Shown: positions 1 to 9,005, numbered from the stretch's first letter. The stretch is 33,558 nt of DNA from CANIGN01 sp041391385 (GCA_041391385.1 JAWKOD010000008.1:1-33558); one strand, 5' to 3'. Notes: generated by a model from the letters alone, not told the origin. Numbers and translations are program-made.

Positions 1-372
1 GTATTCATTAAAGGCAGCAGAGAGGTCTTGTGCTGAGTTGGCGTTGAGTGGGCGCCATCCACTTGGAGGAGTAAATCCTTTAGTTTGTGCTTCGTATTCG
101 GCTTGAAAAGAAGCAGCTTCACTTTCTAGGTTTTCGAGATTTTTTATATCGTTCAGTTTAGAGAGCAAAAGAAAGGGACCGCCTAAAATCATAAGAGCAA
201 TAATCACGAGGGCGCCTAATTTTGTAAGACTTTTGAAAGCATTCTGCCCAACGGGAGTCATGGATTCATAGCGACGCATGATGCGCTCAAAGAGTGGAGA
301 ATTTTCAAAGTTTTGAAGAGCAGCGACTACTTTAAGCCAAAGACTTTGTAGAAGTTCTTTAAATCTATCCAT
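1..372 (-). CDS. gspM: T2SS inner-membrane platform protein GspM (3' end cut by window edge)
   Basis: My translation of the minus strand from the ATG at 372-370 stays open to the window edge (124 residues seen). It starts MDRFKELLQSLWLK, has one hydrophobic segment at about residues 51-70 (short cytoplasmic N-terminus, periplasmic remainder), then a charged helical stretch beginning KLNDIKNLENLESEAASF. That layout fits GspM, a bitopic protein that pairs with GspL in the inner-membrane assembly platform. The start lies 2 nt after the gspL stop, and its position as last gene after gspL is the usual T2SS order. GspM is poorly conserved, so the call rests mainly on topology and position. The C-terminal ferredoxin-like domain is outside the window. 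Confidence 0.8.
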   Translation of the reverse strand, partial: MDRFKELLQSLWLKVVAALQNFENSPLFERIMRRYESMTPVGQNAFKSLTKLGALVIIALMILGGPFLLLSKLNDIKNLENLESEAASFQAEYEAQTKGFTPPSGWRPLNANSAQDLSAAFNEY

Positions 373-374
373 CT

Positions 375-1934
375 CTATTCGCCCTTCATCTTAACTTGGC
401 GCATAGAGCCCTGACCATCGATACTCACTTCGCTAAAGCCTTGTGCTTTGAGTGATTTTTCAAGATCAGCGGCTTCGAAGCTAGGGTTTTTGCTTACATT
501 GAGAGAGGCTTGAAGCGATTTTCCTTTTGAATTCGAAGTAATGTTAAGTTCTTCAACTTTGAGCGAAGAGGGAATAGCCGCAGATATTCGGTTGAGCTCT
601 TCGAGTATAGGTGTGTTTGTTCCTTTTCCAGGAATTTTAGCAAATTGCTTTGCCTTAAAAGATTCAAAAGTTTCTAGTGTGGAGTTGAGAGGAGCTTTTG
701 CTCGAGAAAGTGCACTTTGAGTGCGCTTCGTTTGCTTTTCAAGACGTGTTTCCATCATAAAAATAGCCGTTAGGCTGAGAGCAAAAATCCCAATACATAA
801 AAAAGCGAGAGGGAGCATGCGGCTGCGAAATTCGGGTTGTGAGAGTTGCTCTAATGCAGCAGAAATTACTTGTTTGCGCTTGGAGCTTCTTCTGAAGTTT
901 AGCCAAGGAAGACTACTTAAAGCACCATGTCTCAAAGCAAGAGCAAGAGGAACAACAAAGCGAGAGGCTGTGTTGATATCGAGCGGAGCTTTGCTCACAT
1001 CGATATTTTGAAAGGGATCCCAAACGAGAGTTGGTGTGCGTAACTCAGTTTCAAAGAAGTCTCTGAAACCAGGGCAATGAGCAAGTGATCCAGTGAGAAC
1101 AAAGTGTGCAACTTTGCGACCTGATTTAGACATAGCGGCTTGAGTTACTTGATAGAGTTCTACAAGTAAGGGGCGCACGGCATTTTTGAGGCTGTCTGTG
1201 CTTGATGCTGCAAAGCTAACCCGAGTGGCCATGTATTCTTCAAACTCTTTAGCCGAAAGCGCAAGGCGATTGCCTTCTTGATCGTAAATATCTTTGGCTC
1301 CACGAGTGATGTGTCTGTAGTCGAGCAAAGAGTGGACATAAGAATTGGGCTTGAGTTTACCAGACGAGCCAACTGGAAACTCAACCGTTGAAACTTGCGT
1401 AAAATCAAATCCGATATCGCAAAAACAAACAACGCTACCGGGATCAAACTCGGAGGAAAGAAACGATAGACCTAAGCGGCCATAGGCCTCAGAGGGGAGT
1501 AGAAAGTCCGAAGGCATCACATCGATGGCTTCAAAAACACGGTTCATGTCTTCGAGTGGCTCGCGCGATATTAAAGCTCCGGTAAAAGTATTGAGGCTAT
1601 TTTCGCGTCCGAGAAGCTGCGTTTCTAAAACAAAGTTTTCAATTTCAATGGGAAGGGTATCTTCGAATTCACCTAAGATAGCTTGCCTAACTTGAGTTCT
1701 GTCTTTAAAGGGAAAGTGAAAGTTTTTAACCACAACAGGTACGTTGCCAATACTAGCGACAACGCGATCGGGTCGGGGAGTGCTTGAAAAGTAACTTTTT
1801 AGAATTTCGGAAAGGGTTTCTCCTGATCCACGGTCCATCTCAAAGACGCCGTTGAGCGCGAGCTTTTTGGACGTAATCCCGATATCGAGAATACGGATCG
1901 TCCTGGAATCAACATGAATGCCAAGTGATCTCAT
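375..1934 (-). CDS. gspL: T2SS assembly platform protein GspL (PilM-like cytoplasmic domain, one TM, periplasmic domain)
   Basis: About 519 aa from the ATG at 1934. The first ~370 residues are an actin-like (PilM/GspL ASKHA fold) cytoplasmic domain starting MRSLGIHVDSRTIRILDIG; a later glycine-containing LTGSLAHCPGF loop resembles the second phosphate-binding loop of that fold. One transmembrane helix follows near residue 385 (LPLAFLCIGIFALSLTAIF), then a periplasmic coiled/ferredoxin-like tail. In the T2SS this domain recruits the GspE ATPase and the periplasmic part pairs with GspM. The frame is also open upstream to a TTG at 1958 inside gspK. I prefer ATG 1934 because it begins 1 nt after the gspK stop and has an AGAGGGAG ribosome site about 12 nt upstream. 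The N-domain is closer in style to PilM than to enterobacterial GspL. Confidence 0.88.
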   Translation of the reverse strand: MRSLGIHVDSRTIRILDIGITSKKLALNGVFEMDRGSGETLSEILKSYFSSTPRPDRVVASIGNVPVVVKNFHFPFKDRTQVRQAILGEFEDTLPIEIENFVLETQLLGRENSLNTFTGALISREPLEDMNRVFEAIDVMPSDFLLPSEAYGRLGLSFLSSEFDPGSVVCFCDIGFDFTQVSTVEFPVGSSGKLKPNSYVHSLLDYRHITRGAKDIYDQEGNRLALSAKEFEEYMATRVSFAASSTDSLKNAVRPLLVELYQVTQAAMSKSGRKVAHFVLTGSLAHCPGFRDFFETELRTPTLVWDPFQNIDVSKAPLDINTASRFVVPLALALRHGALSSLPWLNFRRSSKRKQVISAALEQLSQPEFRSRMLPLAFLCIGIFALSLTAIFMMETRLEKQTKRTQSALSRAKAPLNSTLETFESFKAKQFAKIPGKGTNTPILEELNRISAAIPSSLKVEELNITSNSKGKSLQASLNVSKNPSFEAADLEKSLKAQGFSEVSIDGQGSMRQVKMKGE

Positions 1935-1935
1935 T

Positions 1936-3117
1936 TTATCTAGGGGCTCCCTCTTCAAATCGTATCACACGAACGTCTTTAAATTTACCGTCTGTGACGG
2001 GCTCACCTTGTTTTTTAGCTTTTGGGGCGTCTTCGTCAATACGAACATAAAGTCGAATGAGGGCTCTCGAATCGCCCACTGTAGAGCTTCCCTCGATGAT
2101 AAATGTACTTTCTCTGTTTGAGCCTTCTCCTGCGTACTTTTTAACTTCATCTGGGATGTTAAAATCGCCTCCACCGATGATGTCAGGGTTGGTACGGATA
2201 AAATTTACGCAATCATTGAGGCTCGTGAAGGGCTCTTCTATACGACGCTGCGCAATAAGGCCTAGGCTGGCATCTGTGAGCTGGTTTCTGGAATAGGCCT
2301 TAAAGCGATCGAGTGACATGGTATTGCAGTTTACTCGTGGGTAAACGCTGAGGGTGGAGAGTTCATTTTTTAAATAGGAAAACACATCATCATCCCATAA
2401 ATCGACCATGGAGACTTCAGTAAGGTTTGGAATTCTGTCGTTTCTCTGTTTATAGGGTGGGTTTTTACGATCGTAGATGGCGCTTTCATCACCGCCTTCT
2501 GTGAGCGTATTGTCGCTATCAATCCAATCTTTAAGAGAATCAACAAAAGCCGTGCGGTAGTTGCGTTCCATTTTTTCTCTAAATTTTTCATCGTTTTCTT
2601 CGCGTAGTTCTAAGAGTTGTTGGATTTGAGCGCGAACGTCGTTTGCTGCACCTTCTGCTTCGGCTTTGTTTTTAATAATGGGAGGCATTCGGTAATAGAG
2701 TCCGTCGAGTAAGTTAATCGGGATTTTTGACCCTTCTCCTTTAATGATGGAAATAAACTTTCCAGGTGCAGAGCTTGGTTCAGAGTCGCCACTTACAGGG
2801 AGTGGAAATTCGGGCAAGGGAAAAGACCATACCATAGGGCGAATAGCTGGGGGGATAAGTCCCGCAAGACCACTTTGCCCGGAGAGCATGTTTTCGAGTT
2901 CTTTGTAAATGTGAATCCTTAAAAGCCCCATGCGAGCTGCAGAGTGAGCTAGGTAATAGGCTTGAAGTCGCTTTTGGTTTTTCTTAGTAATCGTGAGGTC
3001 AATGTTACTTGTGTAAGTGAGTTGCGTGATGAAAATTGCGATGAGGGCCAAAGACATAAGAACCATGATCAGAGCTATGCCGCTTTGTTTGCGCGTTTGC
3101 TTAAGTGATTTTCTCAT
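1936..3117 (-). CDS. gspK: T2SS minor pseudopilin GspK
   Basis: 393 aa. It has a type III (prepilin) signal: basic leader, then cleavage after Gly13 before a hydrophobic helix (G|IALIMVLMSLALIAIF). Residue +5 of the mature protein is Met rather than Glu, as expected for GspK, the tip pseudopilin that lacks Glu5. The length (around 400 aa, about twice the other minor pseudopilins) and the acidic central part with the SLKDWIDSD motif are typical of GspK. GspK caps the pseudopilus with GspI and GspJ. Its ATG overlaps the gspJ stop (ATGA), implying translational coupling. Confidence 0.93.
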   Translation of the reverse strand: MRKSLKQTRKQSGIALIMVLMSLALIAIFITQLTYTSNIDLTITKKNQKRLQAYYLAHSAARMGLLRIHIYKELENMLSGQSGLAGLIPPAIRPMVWSFPLPEFPLPVSGDSEPSSAPGKFISIIKGEGSKIPINLLDGLYYRMPPIIKNKAEAEGAANDVRAQIQQLLELREENDEKFREKMERNYRTAFVDSLKDWIDSDNTLTEGGDESAIYDRKNPPYKQRNDRIPNLTEVSMVDLWDDDVFSYLKNELSTLSVYPRVNCNTMSLDRFKAYSRNQLTDASLGLIAQRRIEEPFTSLNDCVNFIRTNPDIIGGGDFNIPDEVKKYAGEGSNRESTFIIEGSSTVGDSRALIRLYVRIDEDAPKAKKQGEPVTDGKFKDVRVIRFEEGAPR

Positions 3118-3947
3118 GGGCTAATCACCTCTTCGTTCGGATTACCTTCAGAACTCACAGTTTGTTTCGACCAGGTTATATTTCGGTAGCTAGCTTCAGC
3201 AAGTCGCACAGCTGTAATGAGAAAAAGTTCTTGAGATTTGTTTCCACCTTTGTCGCTGGAGTATTCAGGGGTGAATCTAATTTCAACTTTTACAGCTTCG
3301 GGAACTTTGTTGAGAAATTCTGACTTTTCTGAATCCCAATCGGGTACCCAGCGTTGCTGTTTGGGATTCCAAAAGGAAAACTTAAGAGAGATAACGTTTT
3401 CTAAGAGTACAAAGGAGCGATAGTCCTCGGGGTTTTGTCTGTCTTCTACACGTATGGCTCGCTTGGACTCGCTTCTATGGAGTTCTTTGTTTTTGAGTTC
3501 GTAGAATACAAAGTGCTCTTCGTTCTCAGGCGAGTTGGCAGAGAGGCGTTGGTGTGTGCGTGTCGTAAAGAAAAGAGTGTTTTCTTTTCCTTGAAAAAGT
3601 GTAATAGGGGTGGGCTTTGTTGGAATGAGAGTTTCGTTTTCGGGATCGAGTGGAGGTGGGGGCTCTTCCCCTTCTTTGGGGTTTGAGGCGACTTCTTTGC
3701 GCGGGTACCATCCATAGTCCTCAGCTGTTTGATAATAAGTGGCCCTGAGGTCGCGTTCAATAATACCAAAAGCAGAACGGTATTCTTGTAGAATTTCTGA
3801 GCGAGATTCCACGATTTCTTTTGTGTTTGTGGTGGCTCGTACTGATGTGTAAACAGCATAGCCTAAGAAAAATAAAAGCACAGTTACGAGCAAAATTTCC
3901 AAAAGCGTAAAGCCACTTCGAAAAGGTCTCTGACGCCTTTTTGTCAT
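3114..3947 (-). CDS. gspJ: T2SS minor pseudopilin GspJ
   Basis: 277 aa. Prepilin leader with cleavage at Gly12|Phe13 (SG|FTLLEILLVTVLLFFL), and Glu17 is the mature Glu5. Part of the GspI-J-K tip complex that initiates pseudopilus assembly. It is longer than many GspJ proteins (about 200 aa); the extra length includes a Pro/Glu-rich insertion at about residues 85-110 containing EGEEPPPPLDPENE. It overlaps gspI upstream and gspK downstream by 4 nt each, so the block is probably co-translated. Confidence 0.92.
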   Translation of the reverse strand: MTKRRQRPFRSGFTLLEILLVTVLLFFLGYAVYTSVRATTNTKEIVESRSEILQEYRSAFGIIERDLRATYYQTAEDYGWYPRKEVASNPKEGEEPPPPLDPENETLIPTKPTPITLFQGKENTLFFTTRTHQRLSANSPENEEHFVFYELKNKELHRSESKRAIRVEDRQNPEDYRSFVLLENVISLKFSFWNPKQQRWVPDWDSEKSEFLNKVPEAVKVEIRFTPEYSSDKGGNKSQELFLITAVRLAEASYRNITWSKQTVSSEGNPNEEVISP

Positions 3948-4525
3948 GGTGAGAACTCTCTTCCTACATCGGCATTTTGTGTGAATTTGATTTTAGGCTT
4001 TTTAGGAATGAGGTGCGTGACCAAAATCAGGTTACGTTCTGACTTTTGAAAGTCCCAGGTGACATTTACAACCAGTTCTCCCATGTTTTCTTTGAGAGCT
4101 TTATTGAGGTTCGTAAGAAGCAGTTTGCTTTGTTCAAATTGTGCTTGAGCATCCTCTTCGGATATTCCATAGGCAGATAAAAACTGAAGCAGTTGATCTT
4201 GCTCTATCGTGATAGGGTTTTCTTTAAACTCTGCATTCCATCTAAAAGTTTCGTAGGGAGCATCAAAAGAGCCTTCTTCTTTTCCAAGTGAGCCTTTGAT
4301 GCCTGTTTTATCAATGGCGTCTTGGAATTTTATTTCCATTTCGGTCATTTTCATTGTGGCAAGAGTTTGGGCTTGGGAAATCAAACGACTTTCAGCAACA
4401 GATCTGAGGGCGCGCGTGCGAGTAGCTATGACAGAAGCGATGACAAGAAAGAATATGAGAGTGGCTGCAAGAACTTCTAAAATAGTAAATCCTGCGTTTT
4501 GATTGCGAGTCTTACGGTGTGCCAC
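3944..4525 (-). CDS. gspI: T2SS minor pseudopilin GspI
   Basis: 193 aa. Prepilin signal with cleavage Gly12|Phe13 (AG|FTILEVLAATLIFFLVIA) and Glu at mature position 5. Position between gspH and gspJ identifies it as GspI, which nucleates the I-J-K tip. It is longer than the classical ~125-aa GspI, with an added charged stretch in the middle (EEDAQAQFEQSKLLLTNL). The start overlaps the gspH 3' end by 14 nt; the stop overlaps the gspJ start. Confidence 0.9.
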   Translation of the reverse strand: MAHRKTRNQNAGFTILEVLAATLIFFLVIASVIATRTRALRSVAESRLISQAQTLATMKMTEMEIKFQDAIDKTGIKGSLGKEEGSFDAPYETFRWNAEFKENPITIEQDQLLQFLSAYGISEEDAQAQFEQSKLLLTNLNKALKENMGELVVNVTWDFQKSERNLILVTHLIPKKPKIKFTQNADVGREFSP

Positions 4526-5132
4526 TTGCGGCCTCCGCTTCGATATCGACTCTGCCTGTGAGACTTCTTGTCTTTACAATAAAGTAGGCAGACTTTGGTT
4601 TTCCTTGTTCTTGTAAGTAAATGGTTGCATCGTCAACAAATCCATTCGGAAAACAATATACAGAAATAGGCCCCTGAGTAAGGGCAACGTTAGGTCCTAA
4701 GCGCCAACTCTTTACTTGTACAATTTGAATGCCGCGTGGGAGATAGTGCTTGCTCGCTTCAGCTGCAGGCACAAAAGGTTGAATGGCAGAGGGGCTACCT
4801 TCCGAAGATTCGCTGCTTGAGCTACTGGATCCAGTTAAGTCTTCTTTGATTTGTTCTTCAGGAAGAGTATCTCCTACAGCCATCTCTAGTTTCCAACTTT
4901 GTTCCGAGGCTGTTTTGCCGTCAGCTAAGTCAAAAGAAATACGGTGAAGCTTACCTGTTAGAACAGATTGGTCGTAGCAATACTTAACAAGAGCCCCGAG
5001 GCGTCTTACTCCAGTGCGAACATTGGCGCGCGTAATTCGGTCAATCTTAGGTAGCCCTACTGAGAGCAATAGCCCCAGCAGAGCTAGCACCATAAGAATC
5101 TCGATAAGAGTAAGGCCTCTTTTAAATTTCAA
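4512..5132 (-). CDS. gspH: T2SS minor pseudopilin GspH
   Basis: 206 aa. Very short leader MKFKRG, then cleavage Gly6|Leu7 and helix LTLIEILMVLALLGLLLSVG with Glu at mature position 5. Follows gspG and precedes gspI, the canonical place for GspH, which links the major pilin shaft to the tip complex. A serine-rich linker (SSSSSESSEGS, about residues 100-111) interrupts the beta-rich C-domain. The start is 11 nt downstream of the gspG stop. Confidence 0.88.
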   Translation of the reverse strand: MKFKRGLTLIEILMVLALLGLLLSVGLPKIDRITRANVRTGVRRLGALVKYCYDQSVLTGKLHRISFDLADGKTASEQSWKLEMAVGDTLPEEQIKEDLTGSSSSSSESSEGSPSAIQPFVPAAEASKHYLPRGIQIVQVKSWRLGPNVALTQGPISVYCFPNGFVDDATIYLQEQGKPKSAYFIVKTRSLTGRVDIEAEAASGTP

Positions 5133-5143
5133 GTGAGTGCGGA

Positions 5144-5599
5144 TTATTCCGTAAACGGAATATCAGTTGCCTCTCCTTCACCACCTTCTTGGCAACCTTG
5201 ACCGAGAGATTTAAGTGTCATTTCACCCGCTTCGTAGCTGTAAAATACAGGGCAGCCGTAGGGGTCTTTCGGGATTTGTTTTTTTCCGCTCATATAACCT
5301 TCAACTGCGTATGCGGGGCAATCTCCTGGGTTTTCAATGAGGGCTTGAATGTTTTTAGGGTAATCGTTGCAATCAAGCTTGTATTGATCGAGCGCTCCCT
5401 TAATCTCAGCCAAGAAGATACCTGTAATTTTTCTTTTACCACCGGTGAACTTACTCCAGACGTTTTTTCCAATGAAGGTAAAGATCAACCCAAGTAGGGC
5501 GATAACCATCATGATTTCAAGAAGAGTCAAACCTTGTTTGCTCGTGAGATTTTTAAAAGAAATAGGGCGGCGTTGGTTAAAGATTTTGTTTGTGAACAT
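5144..5599 (-). CDS. gspG: T2SS major pseudopilin GspG
   Basis: 151 aa. Prepilin signal with cleavage Gly23|Leu24 (QG|LTLLEIMMVIALLGLIF) and Glu28 as mature Glu5. The globular part keeps the GspG order: DYPKNIQAL helix/loop, PKDPYGCP turn, and a C-terminal SLGQGCQEGGEGEATDI segment that corresponds to the calcium-binding loop of GspG. GspG polymerises into the pseudopilus shaft that pushes substrates through GspD. Four cysteines (77, 94, 116, 136) lie in the globular domain, one in the middle of the calcium-loop region, so disulfides may supplement or replace calcium stabilisation (inference). It follows gspF by 20 nt. Confidence 0.95.
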   Translation of the reverse strand: MFTNKIFNQRRPISFKNLTSKQGLTLLEIMMVIALLGLIFTFIGKNVWSKFTGGKRKITGIFLAEIKGALDQYKLDCNDYPKNIQALIENPGDCPAYAVEGYMSGKKQIPKDPYGCPVFYSYEAGEMTLKSLGQGCQEGGEGEATDIPFTE

Positions 5600-5619
5600 T
5601 AATAATTTCCTTTCATGTT

Positions 5620-6846
5620 TTACACATTCTGCATTTCAAAAATTGGCAGAAGAACAGCGACGACGATAAATCCGACGATCACCACCATGGCTACAATCAT
5701 AAGCGGTTCTAGGAGACTTGTCAGTCTTCCCAGGCGTGCTTCGATCTGCTGGTCGTAATTATCGGCTACGTTGAGCAGCATGTCTTCTAGTTCTCCAGTT
5801 TTTTCTCCCACGGCTACCATGTGGACAACTATGGGAGGGAAAATTCGCGCTTGTTTGAGCGCGTAATTTAAACTTTTACCTTCTGTTACTTGAATAGAGG
5901 CGTTATCAATTGCCTGTTCAAAAACATCGTTGTTGACAACGTTTCTAGAAACTTGGAGCGAGCTAATAACAGGCACTCCACTTTTTAGAAGAGTGCCAAG
6001 AGTTCGGCAAAAACGAGTAACAGCTAGATCGGTGAATGTTGACCCAAGAAGAGGAAGCTTTAAAAGCGTTTGATCTTTCTTGGCGCGACCCTTTGGAGTT
6101 TTTACGTAGCGCTCTAACATGACCATGACAAAAAGAAAGGCAATGAGTAAGGGCCAGAAATTATTTTGTAAAAACTCTGAGGCTCCGATCATAATTCGCG
6201 TGGGTAGGGGCATTACTTTATTCGCGTCATTAAAAATTTGCGTGATTTGTGGAATTACAAAGTTCGTAATAACAAGCAATACCACCACGCCAATAACGAC
6301 CATGATAATCGGATAAGTAAGAGCGCCAGAGACTTTGTTGCGTAGTTTAACCTGGTTGTCGCCGAAGTCGGCAAGTCGGCCAAGAACAGCATCGAGTCGA
6401 CCAGAAGCTTCTCCAGCTCGAACCATGTTGATGTAGATACGGTCAAAAACTTTAGGGAACAGCGAAAAAGAGTCGGCTAAGCTATGACCTTCTTTTACGT
6501 GCTGCCGAATAGCCATGAGAATAGGAAGTAACTTGGGAGAGTCGACTTGCTCTACAAGTGCTGAGAGACTTTCAACAACTGGAACGTGAGCTTTGAGGAG
6601 TGAGGCGAGTTGGCGCGTGAAGTTTTGAATCTCCATGAAGCCAATTTTTTTAAAAGCGCTCCCGATGTTTTGCTTCATGGTTTCAGGCGCTTTGTTTATA
6701 AGTTGAGCATCAGTTGCAATTACAGTGAGCGGAATAATTCCCTGGGCCCTGGCTTTGGCGCGCGCGTTTTTTACCGAATCACTTTCGATAAACTTTTTGA
6801 TCTTTTTGCCTGCGCTGTCAGTCCCGCGCACCTCAAAATGTGCCAT
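5620..6846 (-). CDS. gspF: T2SS inner-membrane platform protein GspF
   Basis: 408 aa, the usual GspF/PilC length. Two homologous cytoplasmic helical domains (about 70-170 and 270-370) each precede hydrophobic helices: TM1 about 178-200, TM2 about 231-246, TM3 about 380-402 near the C-terminus. Characteristic GspF phrases are FTRQLASLLKAHVPV, MVRAGEASGRLD and VAVGEKTGELEDML. GspF sits at the base of the pseudopilus and couples the GspE ATPase to pilin extraction. The ATG is preceded by a roughly 100-nt gap that separates it from the inserted small exported gene rather than from gspE, the normal neighbour. Confidence 0.95.
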   Translation of the reverse strand: MAHFEVRGTDSAGKKIKKFIESDSVKNARAKARAQGIIPLTVIATDAQLINKAPETMKQNIGSAFKKIGFMEIQNFTRQLASLLKAHVPVVESLSALVEQVDSPKLLPILMAIRQHVKEGHSLADSFSLFPKVFDRIYINMVRAGEASGRLDAVLGRLADFGDNQVKLRNKVSGALTYPIIMVVIGVVVLLVITNFVIPQITQIFNDANKVMPLPTRIMIGASEFLQNNFWPLLIAFLFVMVMLERYVKTPKGRAKKDQTLLKLPLLGSTFTDLAVTRFCRTLGTLLKSGVPVISSLQVSRNVVNNDVFEQAIDNASIQVTEGKSLNYALKQARIFPPIVVHMVAVGEKTGELEDMLLNVADNYDQQIEARLGRLTSLLEPLMIVAMVVIVGFIVVAVLLPIFEMQNV

Positions 6847-6944
6847 TAATAGTTTTACTCTATCAGGCCTAAGTGCTCTGAATATCCCAGAAAAATAAGC
6901 TTATTTTGAGATATCTAACGCAACGCCCCCAATAGCTTGGGCGA

Positions 6945-7235
6945 TTAGCGAGATTTTTGCTTACAGGAACTAAAATGGCAGCTTGTGTCGCTATAGCGGT
7001 CGCAGTCATCTGCAGCTTCATCATAAGCTGCGCTTTTTGTTTTTTTCCAGTTGCTGGTATAGGCCGTTTGCTGCAATTCATAGTGTGGTCCAGTGGGGCC
7101 GGGGACCATTTGCCATTCTTGCCCCCAAAAAGTGCATCTCCATGCGCCTTTAGGGACATCGGCTCCAGTAGCATTTGAGGGGGAGACAATTGAAAAAGTC
7201 GATAGGATTATAACGAGAGAAAAGAGTCTGTTCAT
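6945..7235 (-). CDS. Small exported cysteine-containing protein inserted in the gsp operon
   Basis: 96 aa, family not recognised. An N-terminal signal peptide (MNRLFSLVIILSTFSIVSPS, likely cleaved near residue 24) is followed by a ~70-residue domain with four cysteines at 34, 78, 86 and 91. The tail has the pattern AADDC(x7)C(x4)C, seen in many small secreted disulfide-bonded proteins. Aromatic/Trp-rich segment WRCTFWGQEWQ. It lies on the operon strand between gspE and gspF, where T2SS operons normally have nothing, with about 50 nt before and 100 nt after. Only a weak AGGG lies close upstream of the ATG. An exported protein co-transcribed with its possible export machine suggests a substrate, pilotin-like helper or regulator (inference only). 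Confidence 0.7.
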   Translation of the reverse strand: MNRLFSLVIILSTFSIVSPSNATGADVPKGAWRCTFWGQEWQMVPGPTGPHYELQQTAYTSNWKKTKSAAYDEAADDCDRYSDTSCHFSSCKQKSR

Positions 7236-7286
7236 AAGCCCTATTTTTGGAGGAAATTTTTATAGAAGCAAACTTTGTGATTGAAT

Positions 7287-9005
7287 TTAGTTTTCGAGCT
7301 GAGTCAAACGCAAGACTTCGTCCAAAGTGGTTTGCCCTTCGATAAGCTTATCAATTGCAGAGTCGCGCAAGCTCAACATTCCTTGCTTAACGGCAATTTT
7401 TCGAATGTTACTTGCATCGTCGCGGCTAAGAATTAAGGCACGAATTTCGTCGGTTACGACCATTAATTCATAAATAGCAGCTCGACCTTTGTATCCCGTA
7501 TAACGACATTCGCTGCAACCTTTGGCTTTTTTTAAGACAAAACGTTTCTTTTTGTAGCGTTTTTCTAAGTACTCTTTGTTAATTTCTCCGAGGTTGAGGT
7601 CAGAGTCATTGGCTTCAAAACTTTCCGCACAGGTTTTGCAAAGCGTTCGAATCAAACGTTGAGCCAGAACTCCCACGATTGACGAGCTAATTAAAAACGG
7701 CTCAATTCCCATGTCAGCAAGACGCGTAATAGCACCTGGTGCATCGTTTGTGTGAATAGTGGAAAGCACTAAGTGACCTGTAAGAGATGCGTTGATGGCA
7801 ATTTCTGCGGTTTCTTTATCGCGGATCTCACCCACCATAACCACGTCTGGGTCTTGACGAAGTATGCTTCTAAGTCCCGAAGCGAAGGTCAGTCCAACCT
7901 TTGGGTTTACAGCAATTTGTCCAACACCTTGGATCTGATACTCCACAGGGTCTTCTACGGTAATGACGTTTCGTTCAGGCGTCGCAATGTTTTTTAAACA
8001 CGCACTAAGAGTTGTAGATTTACCTGATCCCGTGGGGCCTGTAACAAGAAAAATACCGTATTTACTTCCGGTAAGTTCAGCAATTTTATCAATGTCTTTT
8101 TGGGAGAATCCCAATATTGGAAGTTCTAATACGACGGAAGATTTGTCTAAGAGACGCATGACGATGCGTTCTCCAAAGTTAACAGGGACAACTGAAATAC
8201 GAATATCGATTTCTCGTCCTGCAATCTTTACGCGTACACGTCCGTCTTGCGGAATTCTTTTTTCTGCAATGTTGAGTTCGGCCATAACTTTAATACGCGA
8301 AGAAATGGCGGCATGTAGGGATTTAGGAACGGTGTATCTGTCATAAAGAATACCATCCATGCGAAAACGCACGGTGGTGTTTTTTTCAAAGGGTTCGATG
8401 TGAATGTCTGAGGCCTTGTCTTTAATGGCAGCGAAGAGCATTCCGTTAACGAAGCGAATTACTGGGGCTTCGTCATCTCCAGCTTCCAAGAGATCGACTG
8501 TTTCGTTGATGTTGACATCAAAATCTTCGGCGTCTTCCTCAAGGCCTTTAACGAGCGTTTCGCTTCTTTCAAAGACGCGGTTGATAGCGTCGGTAAGTTT
8601 TAACTCTGTCGCGAGAACAATCTCGACATCGCGAGAAAAGAAAAGCTTTAAGGCATCAATAGGGGCGTAGTTAAAAGGGTCGATAACCGCGACTCGCACG
8701 GAATCGTTTCGAAGCATAATAGGAAGGACTTTGTTTTCGCGACAAAATTGGATAGTTAGACCCAATACGCATTGAGTGTCGATCTCGTTTGCCTTGAGGT
8801 CTTCAATGTAGGCAAGTCCAAGTTGTTTAGAGAGAGCTTTGGTGATGTCCTCAGGGCGAATGATGTTTCTTTCGACTAAAATCTCACCGAGTTTTTTATG
8901 GCTTTCTTTTTGAATGCGCAAAACTTCTTCGAGATCACTTTCTTTGAGTCCAGCATTTTCAATTAAAATGCGCCCAATGCGCGTCTCGAGTGATTGATAG
9001 GCCAT
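7287..9005 (-). CDS. gspE: T2SS assembly ATPase GspE
   Basis: 572 aa cytoplasmic AAA-type secretion ATPase. An N-terminal MshEN/T2SSE_N domain (about 1-150, with GEILVERNII) is followed by the N2 domain with ASDIHIEPFEKN and the core. Walker A is GPTGSGKST (323-331), Asp box VEDPVEY (350-356), Walker B DPDVVMVGEIRD (385-396), His box GHLVLSTIHTND (410-421). A zinc-type tetracysteine is present as CKTC (456-459) and CSEC (497-500), as in GspE/PilB. All catalytic elements are intact. It powers pseudopilus assembly through GspL and GspF. It is separated from gspD by 103 nt containing a long palindrome. Confidence 0.97.
   Translation of the reverse strand: MAYQSLETRIGRILIENAGLKESDLEEVLRIQKESHKKLGEILVERNIIRPEDITKALSKQLGLAYIEDLKANEIDTQCVLGLTIQFCRENKVLPIMLRNDSVRVAVIDPFNYAPIDALKLFFSRDVEIVLATELKLTDAINRVFERSETLVKGLEEDAEDFDVNINETVDLLEAGDDEAPVIRFVNGMLFAAIKDKASDIHIEPFEKNTTVRFRMDGILYDRYTVPKSLHAAISSRIKVMAELNIAEKRIPQDGRVRVKIAGREIDIRISVVPVNFGERIVMRLLDKSSVVLELPILGFSQKDIDKIAELTGSKYGIFLVTGPTGSGKSTTLSACLKNIATPERNVITVEDPVEYQIQGVGQIAVNPKVGLTFASGLRSILRQDPDVVMVGEIRDKETAEIAINASLTGHLVLSTIHTNDAPGAITRLADMGIEPFLISSSIVGVLAQRLIRTLCKTCAESFEANDSDLNLGEINKEYLEKRYKKKRFVLKKAKGCSECRYTGYKGRAAIYELMVVTDEIRALILSRDDASNIRKIAVKQGMLSLRDSAIDKLIEGQTTLDEVLRLTQLEN

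Noticed and set aside
6914..6940. CGCCCAA / TTGGGGGCG hairpin downstream of the small exported gene in the gsp operon
   Set aside because: Bulged stem and no U-run; insufficient to call a terminator.
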